A stretch of 29,081 nt of DNA from Acidimicrobiales bacterium (GCA_030833305.1 JAURHL010000004.1:1-29081); one strand, 5' to 3'; shown: positions 7,274 through 14,945, counted from the stretch's first letter. The notes: a model not told the origin generated them from the sequence alone. Program-made: numbers and translations.

Positions 7274-7870
7274 TCAGTCGATTCGGAAGTGTTTCCGCGC
7301 TTTTTCCGCCACCGGTCCGACGTGGCAACCCTCGTCGTGGTCGTTGACGAGGCCCATGGATTGCATGAAGGCGTACATGGTGGTCGGTCCGACGAACGAC
7401 CAGCCACGCTTTTTCAGGTCCTTCGACAACGCCACCGACTCCGGGGAGGTGACGAACGTCGACACCTCGGCCGTGGTCGGTGCGACCCGGCGACGCGGGG
7501 GTTCGAAACTCCATATGTGCGCCGCGAGGGAACCCTTCTCCTCGATCAGCTCCAGACAGCGCCGCGCGTTGTTGATGGTGCTCTCGATCTTGCCCCGATG
7601 CCGGATGATGGAGGCGTCGCCCAACAAACGCACCACGTCACGTTCGCGCATCCGCGCCACTCGCTCCGGGTCGAAACCGTGGAACACCCGCCGAAAGTCG
7701 ACCCGCTTGTCCAACACCGTCTTCCAGGACAACCCGCTCTGGAAACCCTCGAGGTTGATCTTCTCGAACAGGGTCACGTCGTCGCCGTTGGGGAATCCCC
7801 ATTCACGATCGTGGTAATCCCGCATGGACTCCGACCCGAGGCTCCACCCGCAACGCGCCTCGCCCTTCAT
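7274..7870 (-). CDS. tag: DNA-3-methyladenine glycosylase I
   Basis: The 198-residue enzyme excises 3-methyladenine from alkylated DNA in the cytoplasm, starting base excision repair. The start (MKGEARCGWSLGS) aligns to the family, with Cys7 and His20 (MRDYHDREWG) as the first two zinc ligands; NDHDEGCHVG near the C-terminus supplies the His-x3-Cys pair. The HhH-like body includes GFQSGLSWKTVLDKR, the family's Glu/Trp base-pocket region, and GPTTMYAFMQSMGLVNDH. The open frame continues upstream, but the ATG at 7870 shares bases with the TGA of the dioxygenase gene (ATGA overlap), so the two are coupled. Length is close to the usual 185-200 residues, and all zinc ligands are present. Confidence 0.93.
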   Translation of the reverse strand: MKGEARCGWSLGSESMRDYHDREWGFPNGDDVTLFEKINLEGFQSGLSWKTVLDKRVDFRRVFHGFDPERVARMRERDVVRLLGDASIIRHRGKIESTINNARRCLELIEEKGSLAAHIWSFEPPRRRVAPTTAEVSTFVTSPESVALSKDLKKRGWSFVGPTTMYAFMQSMGLVNDHDEGCHVGPVAEKARKHFRID

Positions 7871-8712
7871 CGGCTCGGCGTCGTCCCGCGAACCGTGGTG
7901 CGATGCAACTCCCGACGGAAACCGGCGTAGTCGTTGATCGCGAAGTGTTGGGTGGACCGGTTGTCCCAGATCACCACGTCGCCGGCCCGCCATCGATGCC
8001 GATACTGGAACCGCACGTCGGTGGTGTGATGGTGGAGGAAGTCGAGCAGCTCGGGGGTCTCCTCGACGTCGACCCCCACGAGGTCGCGCACGTAGGCCCG
8101 GTTGAAGAACAGCACTTCCTTGCCCGTCTCGGGGTGAACGGTGACCAAGGGATGAACGCGCTCATCGTTGGCCGAGTCGTCGCACACGATGCTCATGCCC
8201 CTCATCCCCGAATGCAGCGGTTGCATGCGTCGCGAGTACGCGTCGCGCGCGGTGTGCACGGCGTCGAGCGACGACAACCTCTCGCGCATCTGCGGTCCGA
8301 GTGCCGCCCACGCCGCGGTCATGGACGCGAACACCGTGTCGCCTCCCCAGACCGGCACGTCGACCGCCGCCAGCACGGTGAACGAGGGCGGCTCGACCTG
8401 GAACGAGAAGTCCGAATGCCACGCGCCACCGAAGTTGAACGCGGCGCCCTCGTCGGCCTCCTTCACCACCCGGATCACCTGGGGGAAGTCGTTCATCGTC
8501 TCGACGAAGGGCACCTCACCGCTCGGCCCGAGCCGTTCGGAGAACTCCGATTGCGTGCGTGGGCTCAACGATTGATCGCGAAAGACCACCACTTCGCTCT
8601 CGCACATCAAACGGCGAACGTCGACCAACTCGTCCCCGTCCAGACTCGCCAGATCGAGCCCGAACACCTCCGAGCCCATCACCCCGGTCAGCGGGCGAGC
8701 CTCGTACGACAT
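7867..8712 (-). CDS. TauD/TfdA-family Fe(II)/2-oxoglutarate dioxygenase
   Basis: The 281-residue cytosolic enzyme has the double-stranded beta-helix iron site: His99 and Asp101 in GGAWHSDFSF, and distal His256 in WDNRSTQHFAINDY. Conserved arginines for 2-oxoglutarate follow (Arg267/Arg271 in FRRELHRTTV). The N-terminus LTGVMGSEVFGLDL is the usual TauD opening. Family members hydroxylate taurine, alkyl sulfates, phenoxyacetates, carnitine precursors or other small acids; the substrate is not decided by the sequence. The ATG follows TAGGGT by six bases, so transcription is probably leaderless. The stop overlaps the tag start. It is divergent from the helical-repeat protein gene across 43 bases. 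Confidence 0.92.
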   Translation of the reverse strand: MSYEARPLTGVMGSEVFGLDLASLDGDELVDVRRLMCESEVVVFRDQSLSPRTQSEFSERLGPSGEVPFVETMNDFPQVIRVVKEADEGAAFNFGGAWHSDFSFQVEPPSFTVLAAVDVPVWGGDTVFASMTAAWAALGPQMRERLSSLDAVHTARDAYSRRMQPLHSGMRGMSIVCDDSANDERVHPLVTVHPETGKEVLFFNRAYVRDLVGVDVEETPELLDFLHHHTTDVRFQYRHRWRAGDVVIWDNRSTQHFAINDYAGFRRELHRTTVRGTTPSR

Positions 8713-8718
8713 GCTCGA

Positions 8719-8724
8719 ACCCTA
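8719..8724 (-). promoter_or_regulatory. Leaderless -10 of the TauD-family gene
   Basis: TAGGGT on the minus strand, then TCGAGC and ATG at 8712. It lies only 19 bases from the opposite-facing -10 at 8744. Confidence 0.55.
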
Positions 8725-8743
8725 ATCCGGCGCGCTGATGCTC

Positions 8744-8749
8744 TAATCT
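8744..8749 (+). promoter_or_regulatory. Leaderless -10 of the 160-residue helical protein gene
   Basis: TAATCT, then TCGGGC and ATG at 8756. Confidence 0.55.
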
Positions 8750-8755
8750 TCGGGC

Positions 8756-9238
8756 ATGTCGTCGGTGTCCGTCCCCCGCTTCGGCGAGCTCCTCGCTCCC
8801 TACATTTCTCGCGTCCCCGACGGCACCCGCCCCCGCTTTCTCGCCCTGCTCGAGCGCGGTGCCGCCGAGCGCTATCGCATGTGGGCCGCCGACCTGCCCG
8901 AGCACGCCGATGTGCTCCTGGAGTGCTCGCGCGCCGAGGACGAGATCGCCGATCGCATCGAGGGGGCCTTCGAACTGGACGAGTCGTTGCGCGACGAACT
9001 GCACGCGCCGCTCCCCGAGGCCACGCGCACCTACTACGACGCGTTCGCCCCGCACCCCGTGTGGGACCAACTCCGCATCCAGGCCAACGCCGAGCGCCAA
9101 GGCGCGCACGCGTGGCGCAGCATCGCCGCCCATCATCCCGACCCCGCGGTGGTCGAGGTGTTGCACGGTTGCTCCGCTCTCGAAGAGGCCAGCGCCGATC
9201 GCCTCGACGCGCTGATCGCGGCCCACGCCCCGGCCTGA
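8756..9238 (+). CDS. Uncharacterised all-helical protein with internal duplication
   Basis: I do not recognise this 160-residue protein by name. It is predicted soluble and almost wholly helical. Two halves align without gaps at an offset of 82 residues: CSRAEDEIADRIE (57-69) matches CSALEEASADRLD (139-151), Val20/Asp22/Arg25 match Val102/Asp104/Arg107, Pro48 matches Pro130 and Val53-Leu54 match Val135-Leu136. Regularly spaced Glu/Asp/His residues (Glu61, Glu63, Glu114, His118, Glu143, Glu144) are compatible with a ferritin-like four-helix di-iron bundle, but the classic ExxH spacing is not clean, so metal binding is only a guess. The start is fixed by the leaderless -10. An MFS transporter gene follows after 15 bases. 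Confidence 0.75.
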   Translation: MSSVSVPRFGELLAPYISRVPDGTRPRFLALLERGAAERYRMWAADLPEHADVLLECSRAEDEIADRIEGAFELDESLRDELHAPLPEATRTYYDAFAPHPVWDQLRIQANAERQGAHAWRSIAAHHPDPAVVEVLHGCSALEEASADRLDALIAAHAPA

Positions 9239-9253
9239 TTCGACCGGACCACC

Positions 9254-10441
9254 GTGAACGTCAAGCGTCTGATTGTCACGTTGCAGGTGGCGACCGCCAT
9301 CATGTCCATGACCTACGGCGTCATGTTCACGATGCTCGACGATTACCGCGACGAGTACGGCATCAGCGAGTCCGGTCTCGGCTTGGTGCTGGCCATCGGA
9401 TTCTTCGCCGCCTTCATCGGGCAGATCACGTTGGCGCCGCTCGCCGACCGCGGTCACGCCAAACGCATGATGATCATCGGATTCGCGTTGGTGGTGGCCG
9501 GCAGTCTGGTGATGGCGTTCGGTACCACGCTCATCGCGCTGTTGGTCGGCCGTCTGGTCATGGGTGTCGGTGGGGGCATGTCGTTGCCGGCCCTGCGCAA
9601 GATCGTCATCGTGTCGGATCCCGACAATCTCGGCGGGAACATGGGGCGACTCCTGAGCGTCGACATCGCCGGCTTCGCCCTCGGACCCATGCTGTCGGCG
9701 GTCCTCATCGGGCCCTTCGGGTTGGCGTCACCCTTCCTCGTGATCAGCGCCGCCGTGGTCGCCATCACCGTGGCCTTGTCACGCGTGTCGGTGCCGGAAA
9801 CGGCGCACGAGGACCAACCGTCCGAACGTTTCGCTTTCGACTTGTTACGGATCCCCGCGGTGGCCGGTGCCGTGCTCATCGGAGTGGCGCTTTTCGTGAT
9901 GATCGGAACGTTCGATTCGCTGTGGGCGCTCATGATGGAGGATCTCGAGGCCGCCGACTGGATCGCCAACATGGGAGTCAGTTTGTTCGCCATCCCCATG
10001 GCCCTTCTCGGCCCGTACGGTGGACGACTGGCGCAACGCAAGGGTCCGTATCGCGTCGGTGCCATCGGCATGACCGTGGGCGCAGCGTGCATGACCCTCT
10101 ACGGATTTCTTCCGACTCCGGCGCTCATGCTGGTGGTGTTCTTCGTCCACATCATGAACGACGGTTTCACGGTCACCAGCGCCGGCGTCGCGGTTGGCCT
10201 GGCCGCTCCGGCCGAACGTCAAGCCGGCGCCCAAGGCTTGCTCGGCGGCATTCAAACTCTCGTCGGCGGAATGGCGGCCTCGCTGGCCGGTTGGAGTTAC
10301 GACCATCTCGGTCGGGGCCCCACCTTCACCATCGCCGCGGCCTGCATACTCGCGTGCACCGCGACCGGTCTGGTGCTGGCCGGCGACAAGCGACGGTCCA
10401 TCGCCCCGATCACGACCGACGTGTCCGTCGGCGCTCACTAG
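9254..10441 (+). CDS. MFS transporter
   Basis: The 395-residue membrane protein has about 12 hydrophobic helices and the loop 2-3 motif LAPLADRGHAKRMMIIG (about residues 61-77), the MFS motif A variant. LLVGRLVMGVGGGMSLPALR near 96-115 is the helix 4 gating region. A second, weaker motif A (GPYGGRLAQRKGPYRVG) follows helix 8, as expected after the family's internal duplication. The direction and substrate cannot be told; drug or metabolite export is common for this group. The start is GTG at 9254, 15 bases after the upstream stop, and no better start is visible. It is probably co-transcribed with the upstream helical protein. A separate promoter for the Nudix gene overlaps its stop codon. Confidence 0.9.
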   Translation: MNVKRLIVTLQVATAIMSMTYGVMFTMLDDYRDEYGISESGLGLVLAIGFFAAFIGQITLAPLADRGHAKRMMIIGFALVVAGSLVMAFGTTLIALLVGRLVMGVGGGMSLPALRKIVIVSDPDNLGGNMGRLLSVDIAGFALGPMLSAVLIGPFGLASPFLVISAAVVAITVALSRVSVPETAHEDQPSERFAFDLLRIPAVAGAVLIGVALFVMIGTFDSLWALMMEDLEAADWIANMGVSLFAIPMALLGPYGGRLAQRKGPYRVGAIGMTVGAACMTLYGFLPTPALMLVVFFVHIMNDGFTVTSAGVAVGLAAPAERQAGAQGLLGGIQTLVGGMAASLAGWSYDHLGRGPTFTIAAACILACTATGLVLAGDKRRSIAPITTDVSVGAH

Positions 10442-10447
10442 TACTCT
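10442..10447 (+). promoter_or_regulatory. Leaderless -10 of the Nudix hydrolase gene
   Basis: TACTCT begins one base after the MFS stop and is followed by TGCCTC and ATG at 10454, so the Nudix gene can be transcribed on its own. Confidence 0.5.
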
Positions 10448-10453
10448 TGCCTC

Positions 10454-10930
10454 ATGGGTTTTCGCGACGGTGACGGATGGGTGTTCTGCACCTGCGGCAA
10501 CCGACACTGGGGCATCCACGGAGCGGCCGGATTGCTCATGGTGCGCCTCGATCTCGGATCCGAACCCCACGTGCTGTTGCAGTTGCGCGCGGCCTGGACC
10601 CACGGTGGCGGAACCTGGGCCATTCCCGGTGGGGCCCTCGACTCGCACGAGGACTCGATCGAGGCCGCGGTGCGCGAGGCCTTCGAGGAGGTCGGCATCG
10701 ACGTGCGCTTCCTTGAGGTGAAGGACCTGTACTCCGATGACCACGGCAACTGGCGCTACGACACCGTGATCGCCCACGTGACCGGCGATGTCGGAGCGCA
10801 CGAGGCGAACTACGAATCCGACGAGGTGCGTTGGGTGGCGTTGTCCGACATCGAGTCGTACGACCTGCATCCGGGACTACGGAATTCCTGGCCTCACGTG
10901 TTGCCGAAACTGTCGGCCACGCTTCCTTAG
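10454..10930 (+). CDS. Nudix hydrolase
   Basis: The 158-residue cytosolic protein contains a complete Nudix box from Gly60 to Ile82 (G-x5-E-x7-REAFEEVGI). It therefore has the metal-binding Glu cluster needed to hydrolyse a nucleoside diphosphate linked to some other moiety. The preceding WAIPGGALD is the usual lead-in. A short N-terminal CTCGNRHWG element (residues 12-20) looks like half of a zinc knuckle. The substrate could be an oxidised nucleotide, ADP-ribose or a similar compound. The start follows a leaderless -10. Its 3' end overlaps the stop of the convergent flavin monooxygenase by four bases, so the two transcripts must overlap. Confidence 0.92.
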   Translation: MGFRDGDGWVFCTCGNRHWGIHGAAGLLMVRLDLGSEPHVLLQLRAAWTHGGGTWAIPGGALDSHEDSIEAAVREAFEEVGIDVRFLEVKDLYSDDHGNWRYDTVIAHVTGDVGAHEANYESDEVRWVALSDIESYDLHPGLRNSWPHVLPKLSATLP

Positions 10931-12402
10931 TTCGCGAGATACCGACGCACGAACGCGTCGAGGGCGTTCAGGCCGTCGCCACCCCAGCCGAACACGATGC
11001 GGTCGGGACGCACGATCACCAGGTCGCTGTCGCAACGTCGAAGCTGACGGCGCGCGGCACCATCGATCCCGGCGCGAACGACCACGGCGTCCAATCGCTT
11101 CGCGAGGGCTTCCGGGACGTCGACGTGCGGTTCGGCGACGATCATCCAGCGCCCGGCGTGGAGCGCATCGAGCCACGTGCCGTCGTGTGTTCCGTCGGTC
11201 GACACGAAACCGGCGCCCTCGACCAGTGCGTCGGATCGACCGAGCACCGGCATGGGAGCCCCACCGGTGTCGCCGGAGCCGGCGACCCGCGCCGCCAGCA
11301 TTCCCTCGTTACGCATGCTCGCCACCGCCGGGTCGAGCGTGCAGATGACGCGACCGAAGCCGACCGCGGCCTCGATGATGGTTCGCACGTGCGCGGAGCG
11401 CTCGGCTTGGTACGTGTCCAGCAGTTCGGCGTTCGCGCCGGCGCACACGGCCCGCAACTTCCAGGCCAGATTCACCGCGTCGCGCACACCACTGCACATG
11501 CCTTGACCCAGGAACGGCGGCATCTGATGGGCGGCGTCCCCGGCCAACAACACCCGACCGTTGCTCGCGCCCCGCCACCGCTCGGCGATCAGACCGTGGA
11601 ACGTGTACACGGCGGCTCGTTCGATGCGATGTCCGCCCTCGGGAAAGTGGGGTGACAACAAGGCGTCGATGCGTCGCGGGTCCAGCATCTCGTCGGCGCT
11701 CTCACCGGGCAACAACATGAACTCGTAGCGCCGGCGAGGCAGCGGCATGGGAACCACGGTGTAGGGACGCCCCGGATCGCACACCTGCAACGTGCGCAAC
11801 TCGTCGGGGTTGGAGCCGTCGACGAGCAGATCGAGCACCAACCACGGCTCGTCGAATGCCAGGTCCTCGTGTCCCACGCCGATCGCTCGACGAGCGAACG
11901 AGCGGGCCCCGCAACATCCGACCACCCATCGTGCGGTCACTGTGTTCTCGTCGCCGTCGATCGTTCGCACCCCCAAGGTCACCGCGTCCGGCCCGTCTTC
12001 GCGCAGTTCCACCACTTCATGGCCGGTTCGCACGTCCGCTCCGGCCCCGACGGCGGCGGCGCGCAGGGCTCGGTCCATCGACGGTTGGTGGAACATGTTC
12101 GAACTGGTCACCTCGCCCTCGATCAGGTCGGGCACGGTCATGCGCAACAGCAGATCCCCGTCGGCCGACAAGAAGTCCATGCCCCGTTGCGAAATCGTCC
12201 ACTCGGTGTTCGGGTTCCACACTCCGAGGTCACGGAACGAGCGAGCGGTCTCGGCGTCGAAGTGCGCCGCGCGGGGCAACGCGTACACGTCGATGTCACG
12301 CTCCAGGACGACGGTCGACAGGCCGGCGCGCGCCAGCAGGGTGGCCAGGGTCGAGCCCACCGGCCCGGCGCCGATGATGGCGACGTCGAACACCGCGGTC
12401 AC
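10927..12402 (-). CDS. FAD-dependent aromatic-ring monooxygenase (MhpA/PheA-like)
   Basis: The 491-residue flavoprotein belongs to the FAD_binding_3 group, which hydroxylates phenolic rings with NAD(P)H and oxygen. FDVAIIGAGPVGSTLATLLA (residues 5-24) is the Rossmann dinucleotide motif. GRVLLAGDAAHQMPPFLGQG (282-301) is the GD flavin motif with the usual MPPFLGQG run. The middle DG motif reads VVGCCGARSFARRAIG (160-175), with Cys164 where most relatives have Asp. The C-terminal thioredoxin-like part (about 400-490) is retained. The start is GTG 12402, which overlaps the dioxygenase stop (GTGA); the frame is open further upstream but runs inside the dioxygenase gene. It would supply the catechol-type substrate for the extradiol dioxygenase encoded just upstream. 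Confidence 0.9.
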   Translation of the reverse strand: MTAVFDVAIIGAGPVGSTLATLLARAGLSTVVLERDIDVYALPRAAHFDAETARSFRDLGVWNPNTEWTISQRGMDFLSADGDLLLRMTVPDLIEGEVTSSNMFHQPSMDRALRAAAVGAGADVRTGHEVVELREDGPDAVTLGVRTIDGDENTVTARWVVGCCGARSFARRAIGVGHEDLAFDEPWLVLDLLVDGSNPDELRTLQVCDPGRPYTVVPMPLPRRRYEFMLLPGESADEMLDPRRIDALLSPHFPEGGHRIERAAVYTFHGLIAERWRGASNGRVLLAGDAAHQMPPFLGQGMCSGVRDAVNLAWKLRAVCAGANAELLDTYQAERSAHVRTIIEAAVGFGRVICTLDPAVASMRNEGMLAARVAGSGDTGGAPMPVLGRSDALVEGAGFVSTDGTHDGTWLDALHAGRWMIVAEPHVDVPEALAKRLDAVVVRAGIDGAARRQLRRCDSDLVIVRPDRIVFGWGGDGLNALDAFVRRYLAN

Positions 12403-13331
12403 GACCCGTGCGAGGCCCAGCCGGCCTTCAACACGTCGATGTCCTTGGGCACGATGAACTCCATCGGCATGTTCGGGCCCCACGCCAGTCCGACGTTCTC
12501 GAGACCCACCGGGGTGCGACCGACGGCGTCCCATTCGGCGTCGTCGTCGATGCGGTCCATGTCGCTGTAGAACTCCACGAACGAGCCCGACGGATCGCGC
12601 AGATACCACATGAAGTTGGAGCCGATGAAGTGTCGGCCGAAGCCCCACGTCTGGCGATCGGCGTCGACCGAGAGCAACGTGGTGGCCAGGTGACCCACGT
12701 GGTCGACGTCGTCGCACTCCCACGAGTAGTGCTGCAGGAACGGAACCTCGCCTCCGACGAGTGCGATGTTGTGATGGTCGAAACTGCAACGCAGGAACGC
12801 GATGATGTCGGTGAATTCGTCGCTCACCTTGAAGCCCAGTCCGTCCAACAGATACGCCCGCGTCTCGCGCCATGCCGGCGTGGCCACCACGATGTGCCCC
12901 AATCGGCGCGGTGAGCGCGCCCCCGGGAAGACACCGGGACTGCGCCGATTGACCCGCGCCGACGAGCCCGGAGAGTTGTACGGCTCGGCGACCGCCGGAG
13001 CCTGTCGCAAGCGGGACATCGGTCGGATGCGGAACTCGATCCGCGTGTGCGGTTCCACGCAGGTCAACATCCCCGACGCCAACGTGTGCGGTGCACCCAG
13101 AGCCGTCAATCGGCCCGAGATGTCGTTCAGATCCGACTCGGTGTCCACGCCGAGGTCCACGCCGAGCAGACGCCGAAAAGGAGCCTCGGACACGTGGATC
13201 TGCGTTCCGCCGTCGGGGCTGTCGAACAAGGAACCGTCGGCGGTGCTCAGACCCATCTCACCGTAGAAATCGGCCTGAGCCACGGGATCGGACACCCCGA
13301 GACGGATGGCCTGCAGCCGATGAAGAGCCAT
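12399..13331 (-). CDS. Extradiol ring-cleavage dioxygenase (VOC superfamily, BphC-like)
   Basis: The 310-residue protein has two vicinal-oxygen-chelate domains, about 5-105 and 142-262. The second holds the complete 2-His-1-Glu iron site: His146 in RRLGHIVVAT, His201 in PFLQHYSWEC and Glu253 in SGSFVEFYSD. The accessory His-His of FDHHNIAL and GRHFIGSNFMWYLRDPSG are also typical of type I extradiol dioxygenases that cleave catechols next to the diol. The degenerate first domain is normal for the family. The start is ATG 13331, overlapping the FAH gene stop by one base (TGATG); the frame is open upstream only as antisense-like noise within the FAH gene. The substrate is not known. Order and coupling suggest it acts on the product of the flavin monooxygenase. 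Confidence 0.93.
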   Translation of the reverse strand: MALHRLQAIRLGVSDPVAQADFYGEMGLSTADGSLFDSPDGGTQIHVSEAPFRRLLGVDLGVDTESDLNDISGRLTALGAPHTLASGMLTCVEPHTRIEFRIRPMSRLRQAPAVAEPYNSPGSSARVNRRSPGVFPGARSPRRLGHIVVATPAWRETRAYLLDGLGFKVSDEFTDIIAFLRCSFDHHNIALVGGEVPFLQHYSWECDDVDHVGHLATTLLSVDADRQTWGFGRHFIGSNFMWYLRDPSGSFVEFYSDMDRIDDDAEWDAVGRTPVGLENVGLAWGPNMPMEFIVPKDIDVLKAGWASHGS

Positions 13332-14161
13332 CAGTTCTTGACGCACCGATTTCGCAGCGCGCCGATCACCTCGGCGCCACTGTCGATCACGTCGCCGTCC
13401 TTCAGCAGACGACCGCGCGCCATACCCACGCCGTCGGGAGTGCCGGTGAAGATCAGGTCGCCCGCTTCCAACGTGCAGATACTCGACAGGTACGAGACCA
13501 GATACGGAACGTCGAAGATCAGGTCGCGCGAGCGAGCCTCTTGCATGCGTTCGCCGCTGACGTCGCACCACAAACCGATGTCGTCGGGATCGGCGAAGCT
13601 GTCGACCGACACCATCACCGGACCGATCGGGCCGTAGGTGTCGAAGCTCTTGCCCAGGCTGAACTGCGGCGGCTTGCCGGTGGTCTGCACCACGCGGTCG
13701 CTGATGTCCTGACCGAGCGTGATGCCGGCCACGTGGGACCACGCCGACTCACGAGCGATGCGACGACCGCCCTTTCCGATGACCACGACCAACTCCACTT
13801 CCCAGTCGACCGTGTCCCCCGACAGCACCACGTCGTCGGTGGGACCGACCAGACAACTCGGGAACTTCGTGAAGGTCAACGGTGCCGGCGGAAGTTCCAT
13901 CTTGGATTCGCTGGCGTGCGATTTGTAGTTGAGGCCGATGCCGAACACTTTCGAGGGTCGCGGTACGCACACCCCCAACGGTCCCGTCACCGGAGCGCCC
14001 GCACCTCGCGCCTTGTTTGAAAGCGCCGAGAGTTCGACGAACCGGGCGACCGCCGCCATCGGATCGGCCAGCGACTCGTCGCCGGCCACCGTGGCCACGT
14101 CGTGGAACGTGCCGTCCACCTCCAACACCGTGCGACCGGCGATGCTTCCCATTCTGAACAT
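13331..14161 (-). CDS. Fumarylacetoacetate hydrolase-family protein
   Basis: The 276-residue protein has the FAH fold. VFGIGLNYKSHASES lies near residues 72-86, and FTKFPSCLVGPTDDV near 97-111. The metal ligands appear in DWEVELVVVIG (the Glu-x-Glu pair) and GQDISDR (Asp). The C-terminus holds LEAGDLIFTGTPDGVGMARG, the family hallmark. Members hydrolyse C-C bonds of fumarylacetoacetate or fumarylpyruvate, or decarboxylate/hydrate oxo-acids after meta-cleavage. In this operon the last role is likely, downstream of the extradiol dioxygenase. The ATG at 14161 has GGAGG about seven bases upstream, so it is a leadered internal gene. It follows the GntR gene by 42 bases on the same strand. Confidence 0.93.
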   Translation of the reverse strand: MFRMGSIAGRTVLEVDGTFHDVATVAGDESLADPMAAVARFVELSALSNKARGAGAPVTGPLGVCVPRPSKVFGIGLNYKSHASESKMELPPAPLTFTKFPSCLVGPTDDVVLSGDTVDWEVELVVVIGKGGRRIARESAWSHVAGITLGQDISDRVVQTTGKPPQFSLGKSFDTYGPIGPVMVSVDSFADPDDIGLWCDVSGERMQEARSRDLIFDVPYLVSYLSSICTLEAGDLIFTGTPDGVGMARGRLLKDGDVIDSGAEVIGALRNRCVKN

Positions 14162-14203
14162 GTCGTTGCCTCCGTGGCTGTCGTGTGTACGTGTCTGTCG
14201 GAT

Positions 14204-14869
14204 TTACGCCTGATTCTCCGCCATGCGCGCGATGACCTCGAGCGTGAGCATGAGGTGCGACGCGAGGGCCTCCACGGCACCGTCGACGTCGCGCGCGATC
14301 ACCAGGTCGGCGAGATCCGCGTGCTCGCGACGATGGTCGGTTCGCCGAATCGATGCACCACCGAGAAGCTGGAACAGTCGGGCTCGATCGGTGAGTTGTT
14401 CGATCTGTTCGATCAACACCCGGTTGGCGCATCGCGAGAGGAGAGCTCGATGGAACTGGCGATGATCGGTGTAGAACTCGTTCACCGAATCGTGATGACC
14501 CAACAGACGTTCCCGGGCGGTCGACACCTCGGTGGCGAACGAGTGGTGCTCCGACTCGGAGCGTGCGGCGCCGATCATCGACTGGCGAAGGGCCAAGGGC
14601 TCCAATGCCAGACGCACGCCGTAGATGTCCGCCGCCAGACGGGCGTCGATGGCCGCCACCCGAGCACCGCGCTGGGGCATCAAGGTGACGAGTCCCTCAC
14701 CGGCCAGTCGGCGCAAGGATTCGCGAATCGGTGTGGCCGACACGCCCCACCGCGCCGCCAGTCGATCCACCGGCACGCGCTCACCGGGTGCGATGTGGCC
14801 CGCGAGCATCTCGGCCCGCAGACGATCATCCACCCAGTCGGCTCGCGTCAGAGGAGGGGTGGTGGGCAC
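14204..14869 (-). CDS. GntR-family transcriptional regulator, FadR/FCD type
   Basis: The 221-residue DNA-binding protein has an N-terminal winged helix-turn-helix (about 10-75) with RLAARWGVSATPIRESLRRL as the recognition region, followed by EGLVTLMPQRGARVA. The helical FCD effector domain (about 85-215) has the metal-site phrases DHRQFHRALL and HREHADLADLV. FCD regulators bind organic acids and usually repress neighbouring catabolic genes. It heads the operon with the FAH hydrolase, extradiol dioxygenase and flavin monooxygenase, and is divergent from the PhyH-type gene. The GTG start follows TAGGGT by six bases. Autoregulation and control of both sides through the shared AT-rich intergenic region are inferred. 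Confidence 0.92.
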   Translation of the reverse strand: MPTTPPLTRADWVDDRLRAEMLAGHIAPGERVPVDRLAARWGVSATPIRESLRRLAGEGLVTLMPQRGARVAAIDARLAADIYGVRLALEPLALRQSMIGAARSESEHHSFATEVSTARERLLGHHDSVNEFYTDHRQFHRALLSRCANRVLIEQIEQLTDRARLFQLLGGASIRRTDHRREHADLADLVIARDVDGAVEALASHLMLTLEVIARMAENQA

Positions 14870-14875
14870 GACCGC

Positions 14876-14905
14876 ACCCTAGAAGAGGGGAATCGCCCGA
14901 GTCAA
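14876..14905 (-). promoter_or_regulatory. GntR operon promoter
   Basis: On the minus strand TTGACT (14905-14900), an 18-base spacer and TAGGGT (14881-14876) are followed by six bases and the GTG at 14869. This is the best complete -35/-10 pair in the window and predicts a leaderless GntR message. Confidence 0.6.
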
Positions 14906-14921
14906 TAATCTATAAATTCAT
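14904..14921. promoter_or_regulatory. AT-rich candidate operator between divergent GntR and PhyH promoters
   Basis: Bases 14904-14918 are 14/15 A or T in otherwise GC-rich DNA, with an AAT-N9-ATT outline. The block sits over or between the two -35 regions, where a GntR dimer could block both. The exact operator is not defined. Confidence 0.35.
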
Positions 14922-14945
14922 GCCTTCGGCCGGTCGGGGTACGGT
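14917..14945 (+). promoter_or_regulatory. PhyH gene promoter, leaderless
   Basis: TTCATG (14917-14922), a 17-base spacer and TACGGT (14940-14945), then TCGGGC and ATG at 14952. The -35 is weak but well placed. Confidence 0.5.

Noticed and set aside
7903..10473. An 856-codon plus-strand open frame covering the TauD gene on the opposite strand and the helical and MFS genes in another frame.
   Set aside because: It runs antisense to a clear dioxygenase and out of frame with two clear genes. Its translation is Arg/His/Gly-rich without any domain, as expected for a GC-rich shadow frame.
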